Of a stretch of 64,000 nucleotides of DNA, positions 11,301-22,440 are shown one piece after another. The stretch's first letter is position 1, and each line of letters starts with the position of its first letter. A program made the translations under genes and the position numbers. A model generated the notes under the pieces. The model searched no databases and was not told the origin of the DNA. It saw nothing but the letters and a program-made list of their open reading frames with translations. Source of the DNA: Clusia tigrina. Taxonomy: Eukaryota; Arthropoda; Insecta; Diptera; Clusiidae. The stretch lies in NCBI GenBank assembly GCA_920105625.2, contig OV050033.1, forward strand, positions 5,808,001-5,872,000, read 5' to 3'.

Positions 11301-14156
11301 CCCAAAATCATGTACCAGACAACAAAAAGGGAGTCATCCATTCATCAGAGAAAGCACAGGTGCAATACACATACTTCCATACAACACATACACAAAATTC
11401 TGTGCTGAGAGATATTCGTGGTCGTGCACAAAAATTCTATAACGCCAAAAATCCTAACAGTAGACAGAGTTGACCCAAAAACAAAAAAAGAACGACCACG
11501 ATCAACTGAAAACCTGCGAAAATATAACTATAAACGCAATCCGAAGAAAACTTGGTAAAACTAAAACTCACTACAATGGAACGACAAAATTAAAAGGAGC
11601 GAAAAGCAATGAGCACCGAATGAATATGCAGCAGCAACAACATATTAGAGCGGGCAGTTCGAAGAACGAGCAGAACGGATGACATACATGGGAAAGGAAG
11701 AAGAAAACAACGCTTTTCTAACTTTTGTACTACAAGTCTCTCATACAAAAAAGGCAAAAATTACAACAAAAAAACACATTAAAAAGCCCATACACTACTT
11801 TCAATTATGCAGAGTATATAAGTATGTAACTAGGAAATTTTCACTAATATTGAAATCAATTCTTACGCAATTCCAGCGCAAATTTTCACCAAATTTTTTC
11901 CTCTTTATGCTTTTCTTATATGCGGCTTTTTCACCAGTTCACTTTGTATATTTTATTAAATTTTCAGTTAAATAAACTTGTTATCACATGTAAATAATGC
12001 TCAACTCTTGTATTCCACTTTTTCACCACACAATTGAGCTCATTTTCTATAAACCGTAGATATTTAAATTTAATTAAATAAATAAAAAATAAATAAAAAA
12101 TTCACATCAGTCTTTCGAGGAAAACGCAGTAAGGCAAGAAAAATTTAACATTGCCTTCGTTGTCTTCGTCGGCTGTCGCGAAGTACAGAAATTTTTCTTC
12201 TGCCGTTTTTTCTCTTATTTTTCCAACCAAGTGTCTGCATTTGCTTTCGGTCAAACTTTCAAATTCAATATATGTTACATATAGGTTTGCAATCCATACT
12301 ATTTGTATTCCAAACTATTGCTTTCATGTTTATTCATAAGTTTTTAGTAATTAAAGTTATTCATTTGCACTTTTATTTACCGTTTCTTGCAATTTTTTCT
12401 CATCACTTCACCAAAAATGTACGCACCACATCAAAGACCTCCATTTTGTTTTCAAAATTTATTCTTTTACCGACTGACAACGACTCGCTCGTTCGTTTGC
12501 CTTAATTGCTCTGCTATTGAAGTGCGAAGCGAACCACAATACAATTAACTTCTACATTATATCAATACCACAAAGCATTAAAAAGAGATGCTTAGAGTTT
12601 TATCTGCATTCTTTCTTTATGTTTTTCCATGGGAATAGTGATTATGTTGCAGTGATGCCGTGTTTAAATTTTATTTCGCTAAAATTTTAGCATTACCATT
12701 TTGTCAAAAGCAGTTGCAGCTCTGTAACTCAGATACTAATTCGTTTATTCGAACATTTTAAAGGTCACTTTTGCACATTATTTTGATACTGAACTTATTT
12801 ATATAAATTTCATAATTGAAAAAGTAGTTATTAGGCCATGACGAAATTATAATTACCTATTGCAGATAATTTTTTAAAATTTCAGTAGAAAATTATAACT
12901 AAATTTGAAAAAAATGCACTTTCCTTAATTCTAATTCTCAAGATTACACTGTCAGAATAAATTCATTGTAAATTTCTGTGAATGATTCAGTTAATATTAA
13001 TATTTTGTTTCTAATAATTAAAATAATCTAAAATGATAATTCAATAGTTTCTAAATAAATGGAAAGAATGGAGTATTAAAATAGATGCCTGATCTCTTCA
13101 CAATATTGACACTAGTATATTATAATTGAATCTCTCAATTCATAATAGGTATGTTTTAATAAATTGTCTTCTTATATAATCATCAGAAAATCATTTTAAT
13201 TACCATAGTGTATTATTTATTTAGATCGCATGCGAATTGGCATAATAAATTATAGGAAAAATCTGAAATACCATTTGGGAAAATCTTCAAGTAACGAAAA
13301 GAAAATAAAATTTTTACATATATTTTATGCTAAAAGTTCTGCTTTTATTTCAAGTAAATTTGTTTATTATTTTAAAAAGAATTACTTTTAGTTAGATTCC
13401 CATTTTGTTTATTAAAAATGTGTTACTGCATTGAACGCATAATTGTATTCTAGATTTAACCTCATACTCAAAGGAATAGATACTGCGTGAACGAACGTAA
13501 GCATATCGATACTTTGTATTTCTGGTGTAATTCTTTTCAATTCATCAATCATTCGATTTCATATATGTATAAGAATATTCGAAAAATCTATTCAACTTGA
13601 GATTATTCACAATACCCCTGAATTTATAAAACATTTATTAATGGCAAAAATCAGTTCCATCGTGAATACACCCTGGAATAGGAATGTATTTCCAATAGGA
13701 ATACGAACATACCTATTTGAATCTTATTCAAATGCAAGGAAGCACTCCGCACTATTATTCACAATAGAGTGCAACGATTTGCAACTTTGGGTCAAACAAT
13801 TTTTGTAGTTACTATTGAAAACGATATAATCCCATCAAGCCCTCAAGGGCAGAAATTAACAGTAACTCGTCTCAGGTAACTATTACCTTAACTATATTAA
13901 GCCCTATCGACAAAATTGGAGTGGAAACTCCACCTTGGAATTTGAATAAAAATCTTATTCTTCTTTTCCCAAATAAGAATCTTTTTAAATTCTTGAATAA
14001 AAAATTGCGCTAAAATGTTTATGCTGATCATCTTTTGTTCCTATACTTACCAGCACTTAGAAATAACAAACTTGCATACATAACTTAAACTTGCATACAA
14101 TATTTAAAAATAAATTTATGTAAGCAATTAACAATATTACCATTTAAAATTTAATA
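8376..14156. other. Long AT-rich spacer, no gene recognised
   Basis: About 5.8 kb in which all ORFs are short (under 100 codons), AT-biased and without recognisable domains. Poly-A runs and short microsatellites are present. Pyrimidine-rich and CAA-like stretches around 9340-9900 and 11470-11700 look like untranslated or regulatory DNA, but I cannot assign them to a transcript. No tRNA or other structured RNA was recognised. Confidence 0.55.
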
Positions 14157-15774
14157 TCAACAAACTTTCTTTTTCTTTTTATTCGGTTGCTCTTCGAATT
14201 CATCAGTTTCACATTCCTCATTTCTCTGGGTATACGACTCTTTCTGCTCTGTCGTATCGAATGCTCCATCATCAGATGAGTCAGAAAATACAATTGGACC
14301 CAAGGACTTCACAAACATTATAGTCTTTCCCACACGACGTGATTCTGCTTTCACAAATAATTGCCGACAAAATCGATCAATTGCATTTTTCCCCTGATCT
14401 TCAGATAAGCCAAAAATAAAAGCTCTACAAGCGGACAGAACTGCATTAGTCAATAATCATATATACCAAAACTTACTCACAAATTGGCTACGTCATAGGG
14501 ACCTCGCAGTTCGAATACATTCTTTGCTCCACTGCTAAAAATGATGTTCTTTGACTTTCCTCTGACACAGTAATTGTGTGCGATTTTAATCATATCCTTA
14601 CGATTATTGGAATCTCTTATAGCTAGTGAATATTTAATTTCAAAAAACATGCCCCGCTTCACAGCAATCTGAAAAGCTTTTCGATTCACCAACAATTTGC
14701 CGCCGGCGTCAGGATCGAATGTCAGCAGATCCCCACCAAAAGCGGTGCAGCAGTGCTAAAAAAAAACCACATTTAATTTGTGGAAATGTTTATGTTAAGG
14801 AAGTGGCTATGAAGCTTACGGTCAAGGCAGCGTCCGTTTTCGGTTGCCCAGCAACAATGTTGTACTTTTTCAAATTTAATGATTTTGCCTGCAAAAAGTG
14901 AATTGTTTGGTTGTTATTTTAAATCGTATACCCACGCCCTCAAAGTATGGTTGTACTATATATGTTCATAACTTGGAGAGGAAACTATTTCTATATACTA
15001 ATTGTAGAGGAATTTGTCGACGGCGTCGCATGCAGTTCAACTAGGTAAAATTTTTAGCTTCCATTTAAATTATGGATTATAATGATCGATACTGGACAAC
15101 AATGAAATATCCGGGATAAGTTGCGTTCACTAGTGAGCTATAATCAGAAATCAGCATTATATAAATAAAATATAAAAATAATAAAATGATACAGTGAGAG
15201 TATTAAAATTCGCACACTCAAACACAGAAAATTTTGTCCTTTTGAACCGAAAGAAGTGTTATAATAATGCTAAATTTTCATTTTTTGGTTGTATATGGCC
15301 AATTATCGTAATTGTTAAGTTCACAATTTATATTTTTGCAATTAGATGGACACATTCACCTTAGTTGAAGGGGATTTCTTCAACGGCTCAACTCCATCTG
15401 AAGCCGTTGGTTGTTGTTCTAATGAAAAATATATATGTACCATAGCATGTGTCACCGCTCCATCCACGTAGATAATCGTCAACCGCTGGAGTATTTTTAT
15501 TTTATTTTTGAACTCTTCCTGCAAATATTTTATGCCGGGCGGTTCTGGAAAGATGTCCGAAGCTCGCTTCACGTTGTTCTTGTTGTTGTGATCAAAAGTC
15601 TGTTCAATAGCAATCGTTTTGTATCCCACTGTAATTAAGTGGGAGTGTAGTGTAAACACATTGAAAAAGGAATATGAACTTACGCTCCACCAATTCCGTT
15701 ATCATTGCCTTCATCACCTTTTCATCTTTGTTGTAGGGTATGCAGAAGTCGTAAAACGATTCAGTATTATCCAT
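14157..15774 (-). CDS. Rpp30: Ribonuclease P/MRP protein subunit p30
   Basis: Five exons on the minus strand: 15684-15774, 15441-15628, 14820-14888, 14481-14755 and 14157-14424. All introns are GT-AG and the spliced frame is exactly 297 codons (296 residues plus TGA), close to animal Rpp30 length. Exon 1 starts MDNTESFYDF. The joint of exons 1 and 2 restores LGYKTIAI. Later exons give RLTIIYVD, YNIVAGQPKTDAALT, FEIKYSLAIRDSNNRKDMI, GPYDVANLAFIFGLSEDQGK, all typical of the Rpp30 fold (TIM-barrel, PHP-like). The C-terminal ~50 residues are acidic then end in a lysine cluster (NKKKKK), a likely nuclear signal. The known role is as a nuclear subunit of RNase P and RNase MRP in tRNA 5' processing and rRNA maturation. 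The 552-bp intron 2 is much longer than the other three (55-64 bp). No lesion is seen. Confidence 0.95.
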
Positions 15775-16555
15775 CTTAAATTATAAAAGTAGTTTTCTTA
15801 CAGAATTGACATTATTTAAAACTTTTCCGGTAATAAGAAATGATACTCCGTGAAGGCGGTGCGTAAAATAGGAAGCAACAGCTGATTTGTTGAATTGAAG
15901 ATACACGACGCGATTTTAGTTGGGTTGATATCCAGCAATGAATAAAAAACCATGATGTAGATTAGTGGTGAACACGACTCGGAGAGCATGCCACAACTGC
16001 TAAAATTATTGATTGAGTGTATTATTAAATAATATATAAATTAATATGTAGATTTCGTTGTTTTTGCTCTGCAATTTAAATAAAATTGTGAAACTTGATA
16101 TGTAAAAACTGAATATTTTCGAAATATATAAATAAAATGCCTCAAATAGCTGATACACAAATAGGAATGCGATTTTGATGGGTTTGGCGATCGCTTCCTT
16201 GAAAAGTAACTGCGTCCTATTCTCGTACCAAATAAAAATTAATGTGTTCAAATATCAGCTGTGGTTTTTCTATTTGGCTGGAATAGTCATAGGTCAGTGT
16301 AGATATGCAACGCTTCCACTCTTACTTCCACAACAGATTTAATTTGATGAGCTATTCTCATATCCGTGTATACAGTATCCATCAGAGAACACAGAGAAGC
16401 GACACTTAAACCTCAAAGTTTCTGACGTTTAAAAAAATGGTTTTGTTTATCATTAGTTGGCAATCTGTATAGGTTTATTTATCATTGATCCTGAAGAAAA
16501 TCAGCCACACTATTATAGTTTTTCGCATGTGTAAGTGTGCGCAAAACGAGAGACG
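15775..16555. other. Spacer upstream of Rpp30
   Basis: Contains the presumed promoter and 5' UTR of Rpp30 (minus strand). I see no TATA box placed convincingly. The short ORFs in 16006-16873 are AT-rich and without domains. The region runs into the LINE fragment that starts near 16560. Confidence 0.5.
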
Positions 16556-16559
16556 TTTA

Positions 16560-17700
16560 AGTGTCGTGATTCTGTCGTCTGTGGTATCAAAGTTTACGAT
16601 TGGTAATTTAGAATATATGGAATATATAAAACACTTGGGACTACGTTTTTCGCAAGTGGCGACTTTAACGCGAAGAATACGGACTGGGGTTCGAGACTGA
16701 CAAACAAGATTACTTTTGGAAGTCCTGAACAAGTACAATTGTAAGTTTCTAAGCACTAGAGAACCTACCCATTCGCCTACTGACAGAAAGAAAAACCAGA
16801 TCTTATAGACTTCCGCATAACCAAACAAAAAATCTTGCCTTGATCTTTCCTCAGACCACTCACCAATTCTCATTGAATACCAAAAAACCTAAAACTGCAA
16901 AGAAATAGGGCACCTCTAACAAACCACAAGAGTGATTGGGGTGCGTTTCGAGATTATGTTGATGGAAATATTGAACTGATGATACCATTAAAATCCGACC
17001 AAGACATTGACAATGCAATAGTTCATATAAACGACATCCTCTATTCCGGTGTGTTGTATCCGACGCCTGACTTCTATATTCACATCGAAAATTATAAGGA
17101 AAAAAGTCAAAGAAAAGGGTAGATTAAAAATAAATTGGCAAACAACCAGATCACCTCTTGACAAAGTAAGGTTTAACAAATCAACGAAGGATCTTAAGAC
17201 TATTCTCAAAGAACACAATAACAGACGTATAAACAATTACTTGGCAAACCTAACCCGAACGCAAGCAACCAACTATTCGCTGTGGAAACTAAACAAAGAA
17301 ATTAAAAATGTAACTAGCCACCAAACATCTCTCATAAACACCTGGTCTAGGACATGCAAGGACAAAGCAAAAACACTGGCTGATTACTTCAAAACAACAT
17401 TTACCCACGTAAGCAACAGATAGAACATCTCATTCTCACAAAATAGTTCTGCAACAAACAAGAATTAAAAGAATAACCATTAAAGAAATAAAACATTATT
17501 TAAATATGGACTTAAACAAAACAAATCTGGCGGATACGACATGATCACTGGACAACTCTTAAAGCATTTGCCTTTCAGTGCCATATTATATCTTAGGTAT
17601 TTCTTTAACGCTGTTATACGACTAAACTTTATCCAAAAGTTTGGAAGGTGTCTAAAATAATCGCAATTCCGAGGCCTGGTAAAAGTCCTACGTGCCTTGG
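16560..17700 (+). mobile_element. Degenerate jockey-like non-LTR retrotransposon fragment (ORF2)
   Basis: Translating across frameshifts and stops on the plus strand gives, in order, the endonuclease motif SGDFNAKNTDWGSRL (near 16655), then LSTREPTHSPTD, then LDLSSDHSPILIEYQ (near 16840-16880). The inter-domain linker follows, open at 17049-17423 with WQTTRSPLDKVRFNKSTKDL and RINNYLANLTRTQATNYSLW. The first reverse-transcriptase block follows with SGGYDMITGQLLKHLP (near 17530) and a relic of the PxPGKSP motif (near 17670). This order is that of jockey-clade ORF2. The 5' part and the YADD/RNA-binding half are missing and many lesions are present, so it is an old 5'- and 3'-truncated copy. Confidence 0.88.
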
Positions 17701-18050
<350 letters not shown>

Positions 18051-18051
18051 C

Positions 18052-19001
18052 GGGTCCACCATCTAACGTTTTTTTTTGTTGCAACTAGTGCTTATTTCGT
18101 GAATGGTAACACTTAGCTCATGTCTGATTTGACAGATAATTAGTTTTATCCTTCCGCTGAACGAATATGGATGTGTATACGCTTGAACAACGCTGGGAAA
18201 TATTGCGACATTACTTTGAAAATCATGGTAATGTTGCAGAATGTGTGCGAAAATTGCGTACGGATTTTGGAAGAAGAGAAGCACCGTCAGCTCCGTATGT
18301 TCGTTATCTTGTGAAAAAAGTGAACGAAACTGGCATCCTCATCGATAAACCAAAGCGTGAAAAGCCAAAAACAGTGCGTACACCCGAGAATATTGCTGCT
18401 GTGGCAGAAAGTGTGCGTGAAGCGCCATCAACATCAATTCACCATCGTTCTCAACAATTGAACATTTCGGAGACATCATTGAGACGAATTTTGCATAAAG
18501 ACCTTGGTATGACGCCATACAAAGCCCAATTGGTTCAGGAGTTGAAGCCAACTGACCATCCAATGCGTTTTCGCTTCGCTAAGTGGGCCTGCGATCGACT
18601 TACAGAAGATGCCGATTTTGCCAAAAAAATCATCTTTTCAGATGAAGCTCATTTTGATCTTGGCGGGTGTGTAAACAAGCAAAATTGTCGCATTTGGGGC
18701 ACAGAAAACCCGCACGCATACATTGAAAAACCGATGCACCCAAAACGAGTCACTGTTTGGTGCGGATTTTGGTCCAGAGGCATAATTGGGCCATTTTTCT
18801 TCGAAAATGAGCAAGGAGTGGCCGTTACAGTCAATGGCGATCGTTATCGGGCCATGTTGAACGAATTTTTGTTCACAAAAATTGAAGAGGAGGATATTGG
18901 CAACATTTGGTTTCAACAGGACGGCGCAACGTGCCACACAGCCGAAGCTACACTCGATGTTTTGCACCGTTTAAAAAAAAAAAAAGTTATTTGGCGGACC
19001 C
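18052..19001 (+). mobile_element. rosa-type (DD41D) mariner, internally deleted
   Basis: The ends form a short inverted repeat: left GGGTCCACCATCTAACGTTT and, read inward from 19001, GGGTCCGCCAAATAACTTTT. The element is 950 bp, while intact relatives are about 1.3 kb. It carries the first 269 codons of a transposase open without any lesion, then joins directly to the right TIR, so about 80 C-terminal codons are gone. It sits inside a (TA)n tract on both sides, so the TA target duplication cannot be distinguished. The rosa/DD41D assignment is from the transposase sequence style (family knowledge); this subfamily was first described in tephritid flies. Confidence 0.88.
18167..18980 (+). pseudogene. 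rosa-type mariner transposase, 3'-deleted
   Basis: The frame begins MDVYTLEQRWEILRHYFENH at 18167 with an N-terminal helix-turn-helix (residues ~5-60) and a second DNA-binding region (residues ~70-115). The first catalytic Asp is in IIFSDEAHFDLGG (Asp159) and the second in FQQDGATCHTA (Asp252). The conserved block after it (WPPRSCDLTPLD-type in relatives, holding the third Asp) is absent. After LDVLHRLK (about residue 269) the frame runs into the right TIR and then the TA repeat, giving a meaningless IYIY tail to 19141. No stop or frameshift lies in the 269 preserved codons, which suggests a young deletion derivative. It lacks a complete catalytic triad and cannot be active. Confidence 0.88.
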
Positions 19002-19128
<127 letters not shown>

Positions 19129-19296
19129 GAACCAAACATGATATTATGACATTTGACTGCACCTTCCTATTCGCGTCACAAACGTCAAATCACTGTTCTT
19201 GCGATGCGAGCAAACCTATTGTACGGATTTTTCGTTTTACTTTTAATAGCGTTTTGTGTCAAGGTGAATTTACTTACATTCACCTAGGTTTTGTGT

Positions 19297-20134
19297 AGTT
19301 AACTCAAGGTGCATTTACTTACATGGTGGCTGCAAGAACAAATTTTTTTTATCCAATTTTCCCTCAGTAGTTGTCAAAATTGAAATTATAGAAAAATACG
19401 ATCAAAACAAATTTGCAAAAAATTGCAAATAGAGTTTTGATTTAATTGAATAAGAGTTTTTTAATTGTTATTTATCTAAAATTTGAACATTATGAATTAT
19501 TTAATTATTAAATATATTTTTTACAAACTATGTACCACTTTACCCTACGTCTCCAAGGGCAATTTTTGATGGCATAACATCTGTCAAATTTGATTGCAAT
19601 GGTTGGCAATATTTTAATGGTGGGCATTGCGATGTTATGCCATTGTCATTTTGAAAATGCCATCAAGCAATCTAGTTCGCTGTGCCCACGCTTGAAAAAA
19701 TTTTTTATTTATACGATGAAGAGGAAAAAAGAAGGAAACCGAAATTCTGGGTGAATCCTTTATTACAAAGAATGCAAATGCACAGTCTCCATTCATTTTA
19801 GCGTTTTTATTAATTTAATAGATGCGGTAAAACGAAAATGTCCGACGATGCTTCCACTGTGAGCGTTACGAAAAAATGAAAAATGGCTGTCAAACAAACA
19901 AAATGACAACGGATTGCAACACAGCACGTTGGCAATTTATGGCATAACATATTTCATAACATAAATTGCCAACTTGAAGCAATTTGGAGTCTCCCATCTG
20001 CCATCAAAAATTGCCCGTGTAGACGTAGGGTTAAGCAGCTCTTATGTATTCCTCCATTCCTCTCAATTTCGTTCATTTTGATCGCACATTGCTTATGTTT
20101 GACAATTCCGGAGTAAATTCACCTTGAGTTAACT
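19297..20134. mobile_element. Element bounded by 23-bp inverted repeat, host of a nested MITE
   Basis: The left boundary AGTTAACTCAAGGTGCATTT (19297 on) recurs inverted at 20112-20134 with one mismatch over 23 bp. No transposase ORF is present. A partial direct copy of CAAGGTGAATTTACTTACAT lies just outside at about 19260, so the true outer limit could be a little wider. No clear target duplication was found. It is probably a non-autonomous DNA element of unknown superfamily, later hit by the MITE at 19543-20030. Confidence 0.5.
19543..20030. mobile_element. MITE with CCCTACGTC ends and TTA(A) target site
   Basis: The left end reads CCCTACGTCTCCAAGGGCAA and the right end, inverted, CCCTACGTCTACACGGGCAA. 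Both continue TTTTTGATGGCA, so the TIR is about 32 bp with 2-3 mismatches. Flanks are TTTA on the left and TTAA on the right. Terminal CCCTA with a TTAA site suggests the piggyBac superfamily with one mutated target copy. A 3-bp TTA duplication (PIF/Harbinger) is the alternative. Internal inverted segments (GGCATAAC, TTGGCAAT) are also present. No coding sequence; 488 bp. Confidence 0.75.
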
Positions 20135-20141
20135 CGATTTT

Positions 20142-20150
20142 GAGTGAATC
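20142..20150. repeat. Left target-site duplication of the P-like element
   Basis: GAGTGAATC, identical to 20595-20603 immediately beyond the other element end. Confidence 0.85.
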
Positions 20151-20594
20151 CTTGATGCAACAACACAGGTGGTGCAGATAAGTGACATTTCCTAGCCTAT
20201 TCTGTTTTGTTGTTCTCTTTCGGTCTCGGTTCTGTCAAATTATGAAAACCGGTGCCGCCAAAAACTTTGCCGCGCTTTATTGAATTTATCGAAACATAAA
20301 ATTTTGCTGATTATAAAATTTATTATTTATTATTAAGTGAAAATAATAAAATGGGCAAATTTTGTGTAATATGCCGCAAAAGTTGGGGCAAAGAAAATGT
20401 GAAGTGTTTCAAAGTTCCAAGTGACGAGATTATCTCAGCCGTTATAAAACTAAAATTTCAGGCGTCAAAGAAATTTTTCGCCCGTTACTACAAATATTCT
20501 CATGCCTCCGGAACCCGCCTGCTGACTATTTTGACAGAACCGAGATCTGAATTCTCTCAAAATATATCTGCACCACCTGTGTCGTTGCATCAAG
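20151..20594. mobile_element. Non-autonomous P-element-like transposon
   Basis: A 444-bp element with a 30-bp terminal inverted repeat (one mismatch): CTTGATGCAACAACACAGG then TGGTGCAGATA at the left; the right end read inward differs only by CGAC for CAAC. It is flanked by a perfect 9-bp direct repeat GAGTGAATC, compatible with the 8-bp duplication of P elements plus a chance base. The Drosophila P terminus starts CATGATGAAATAACATAAGG then TGGT, a clear resemblance. A 16-bp subterminal inverted repeat TCTCGGTTCTGTCAAA lies at 20224-20239 and inverted at 20530-20545, reminiscent of the internal inverted repeats of P. Inside, an ATG at 20351 opens a THAP-like leader. The rest of a transposase is missing, so this looks like a KP-type internal deletion product. 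Superfamily assignment is inference from ends, duplication and leader together. Confidence 0.72.
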
Positions 20595-20635
20595 GAGTGA
20601 ATCCACCTTTTCTGATCTATGCCCAACTTCACTGA
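20351..20635 (+). pseudogene. THAP-like transposase N-terminal remnant in the P-like element
   Basis: The ORF begins MGKFCVICRKSWGKENVKCF then KVPSDE. The Cys-x2-Cys pair at residues 5 and 8 and a (F/H)xVP motif fit the start of a THAP zinc finger, as in P transposase. The downstream Trp, Cys-x2-His and AVPTIF-type motifs of THAP are absent. After PSDE the sequence no longer looks like THAP and the ORF continues through the right TIR and out of the element to 20635, so the deletion junction is probably near 20430. No function is expected from the remnant. The alternative is the 5' exon of a host THAP gene trapped in a MITE. Confidence 0.6.
20595..20603. repeat. Right target-site duplication of the P-like element
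   Basis: GAGTGAATC, matching 20142-20150 exactly. Confidence 0.85.
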
Positions 20636-20774
20636 TACTGCCGTTATAATTTGAAAATTGTTTTGCGCCTTTTCTTTCTTAACATTTCTCCACAATTTCC
20701 CAAAAGCAGTAGCGGCCGAGTTTCATATAAAATAATATAGTATAAAAATCATCCCAAGGAGCGTCAACGAAAAG

Positions 20775-21841
20775 ATGTATCATATAAGAAATAATGAAGA
20801 GCATTCTACTTTAAAGTAATTTCACACTACTTTTCAGAATATATTTATTTATTATAACCGACACCATACTGAATTACAATTCATACATATATACATATGT
20901 ATGTACATATATATTTTTCAGAATCAGATACCTTGAAAAACTGCAGGTATTAGAGAGCTCGGGACAATTTGTGGACTGTAGTTTCGTCGTTGGAAGCGGC
21001 ATAGAGACGAAAACATTTTCATGCCACAAAAAGGTCTTGACTGCTGCTTCGCCAGTCTTTGAGAGCATGTTTTGTGGAGAATTCGAAGAATCTACGAATT
21101 CTCAAAACATTCGTTTGGAAGATGTGGGAGCATCTGAGTTTGAAAAATTCATATTTTTTCTTCATGTGGATAACTACAAATGTTGTGCACCAGGTTATCT
21201 CCCAATTGAATTGTGGATGAAACTTTATTTCCTTGGTGATAAGTACTTGGTAACAAATATGAAGGGATTTTGTTTCAGAAGAATCCATGCATTGATTACT
21301 GAAGATTATCATTTTTTTACCAATAATTTGGGCCTCATAATTAAATGTTTTGAATTTGCATATAAAACTCAGCATGAGGAACTAATGTACATAACTGACT
21401 CAGTAAGTTTTACATGCTAAATGAAAATACTATTTTTGATGTTGATTTTTTCAGGCTGTATCTAAACACACGGATTCTCTAAAAGATTATTTTCCGATTT
21501 TTGATTTGGATTCTTCCATTTTTTTTAAATTTTTAAGTCGTTTGGACGGTATTTCTACTAGTAAGCGTTATTCTTTGATAGAAATCTACGCAAAAATACA
21601 CCATCTTGTCCCGGCGAAATTTGAGATTATTCAACACGAGGAATTGACAGAATTGTCTCAGCACTCCGCGAATACAAAGGGAACTTATGATTCAGATGAT
21701 CTAGGCGCAATGCTACAGACTATCGATTTCAAACAAATGACTCCAGTGGAGTTTTGTCAAGGTCCTGGGAATTCCAATTTATTCAGCATAACTGAAAAAT
21801 ATGAAATGTTGGAATTTCTTGTCCTGAAATATGCCAAGTAG
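20775..21841 (+). CDS. BTB/POZ domain protein
   Basis: Three exons on the plus strand: 20775-20815, 20922-21402 and 21455-21841. The introns are 106 and 52 bp, both GT-AG (donors AAA/GTAATT and TCA/GTAAGT; acceptors TTTTTCAG). The spliced frame is 303 codons including TAG. Exon 1 is only 41 nt and encodes MYHIRNNEEHSTL; it was chosen because it has an ATG, a donor in the phase needed, and yields LKIRYLEKLQVLESSGQFVD. The BTB fold spans residues about 20-130: DCSFVV, then FSCHKKVLTAASPVFESMF, then the LEDVGASEFEKFIFFLHVD and ELWMKLYFLGDKYLV helices. The C-terminal part (about 170-302) is helical and may be a divergent BACK-like region; no Kelch repeat or zinc finger follows. BTB proteins dimerise and often recruit Cullin-3, but the role here is unknown. 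It ends 633 bp before asteroid, convergently. The tiny exon 1 is predicted from phase and needs transcript support. Confidence 0.85.
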
Positions 21842-21862
21842 TATCCTAGCAGTGAGCTATTA

Positions 21863-21868
21863 AATAAA
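21863..21868 (+). terminator. Polyadenylation signal of the BTB gene
   Basis: AATAAA 22 bp after the BTB stop codon, implying a very short 3' UTR. Confidence 0.65.
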
Positions 21869-22036
21869 TGATTACCCAAAATTTTGCGGAGATTCCTCTG
21901 TCGCCAGATTTTATACTCTTATTGTTGTTTTCTGCTCACACTAGAATGTTTAAGCAAAAGGTAAGTGGATTCCGCTTTAATTTTAAGCTGGGAGCGGACT
22001 GTGTTTTTTTTTTTTTGTTATAATGGTGACGTGCAA

Positions 22037-22109
22037 TATATATATACATATACACACACACATATATATATATATATATATTATATATATACATACACAT
22101 GTATATATC

Positions 22110-22205
<96 letters not shown>
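22037..22205. repeat. (TA)n/(CA)n compound microsatellite between convergent genes
   Basis: TATATA runs interrupted by ATACACACACAC and CCATACAT units, ending TATATATTGAAG. It fills much of the 633-bp interval between the BTB gene and asteroid 3' ends. The ORFs reading through it (YIYIYI) are artefacts. Confidence 0.95.
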
Positions 22206-22206
<1 letters not shown>

Positions 22207-22440
22207 AAGCGTTTTCACCAAAATAGAGCATCTTCCAGCAAAAAACATTGTTATTGCGGGAAAGGTCCATGCAATTGACTTAGTTTTATTATCTTATGCC
22301 CATCCTCTGTACTTCCATGACTTTTGAGGTAATTAATAGACAAAAAAGTAAATTCTACCCTGGTACTGTATAATACATCCTTAGACCCTTTTGTAATATT
22401 TCCAAATGACTGCGTAATCGCGCACTCACCTCTTTGCATC

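Noticed and set aside
20351..20429. THAP-like ORF as first exon of the BTB gene
   Set aside because: No donor in the needed phase; it lies inside an element with inverted ends, and the 20775 exon fits the phase exactly.
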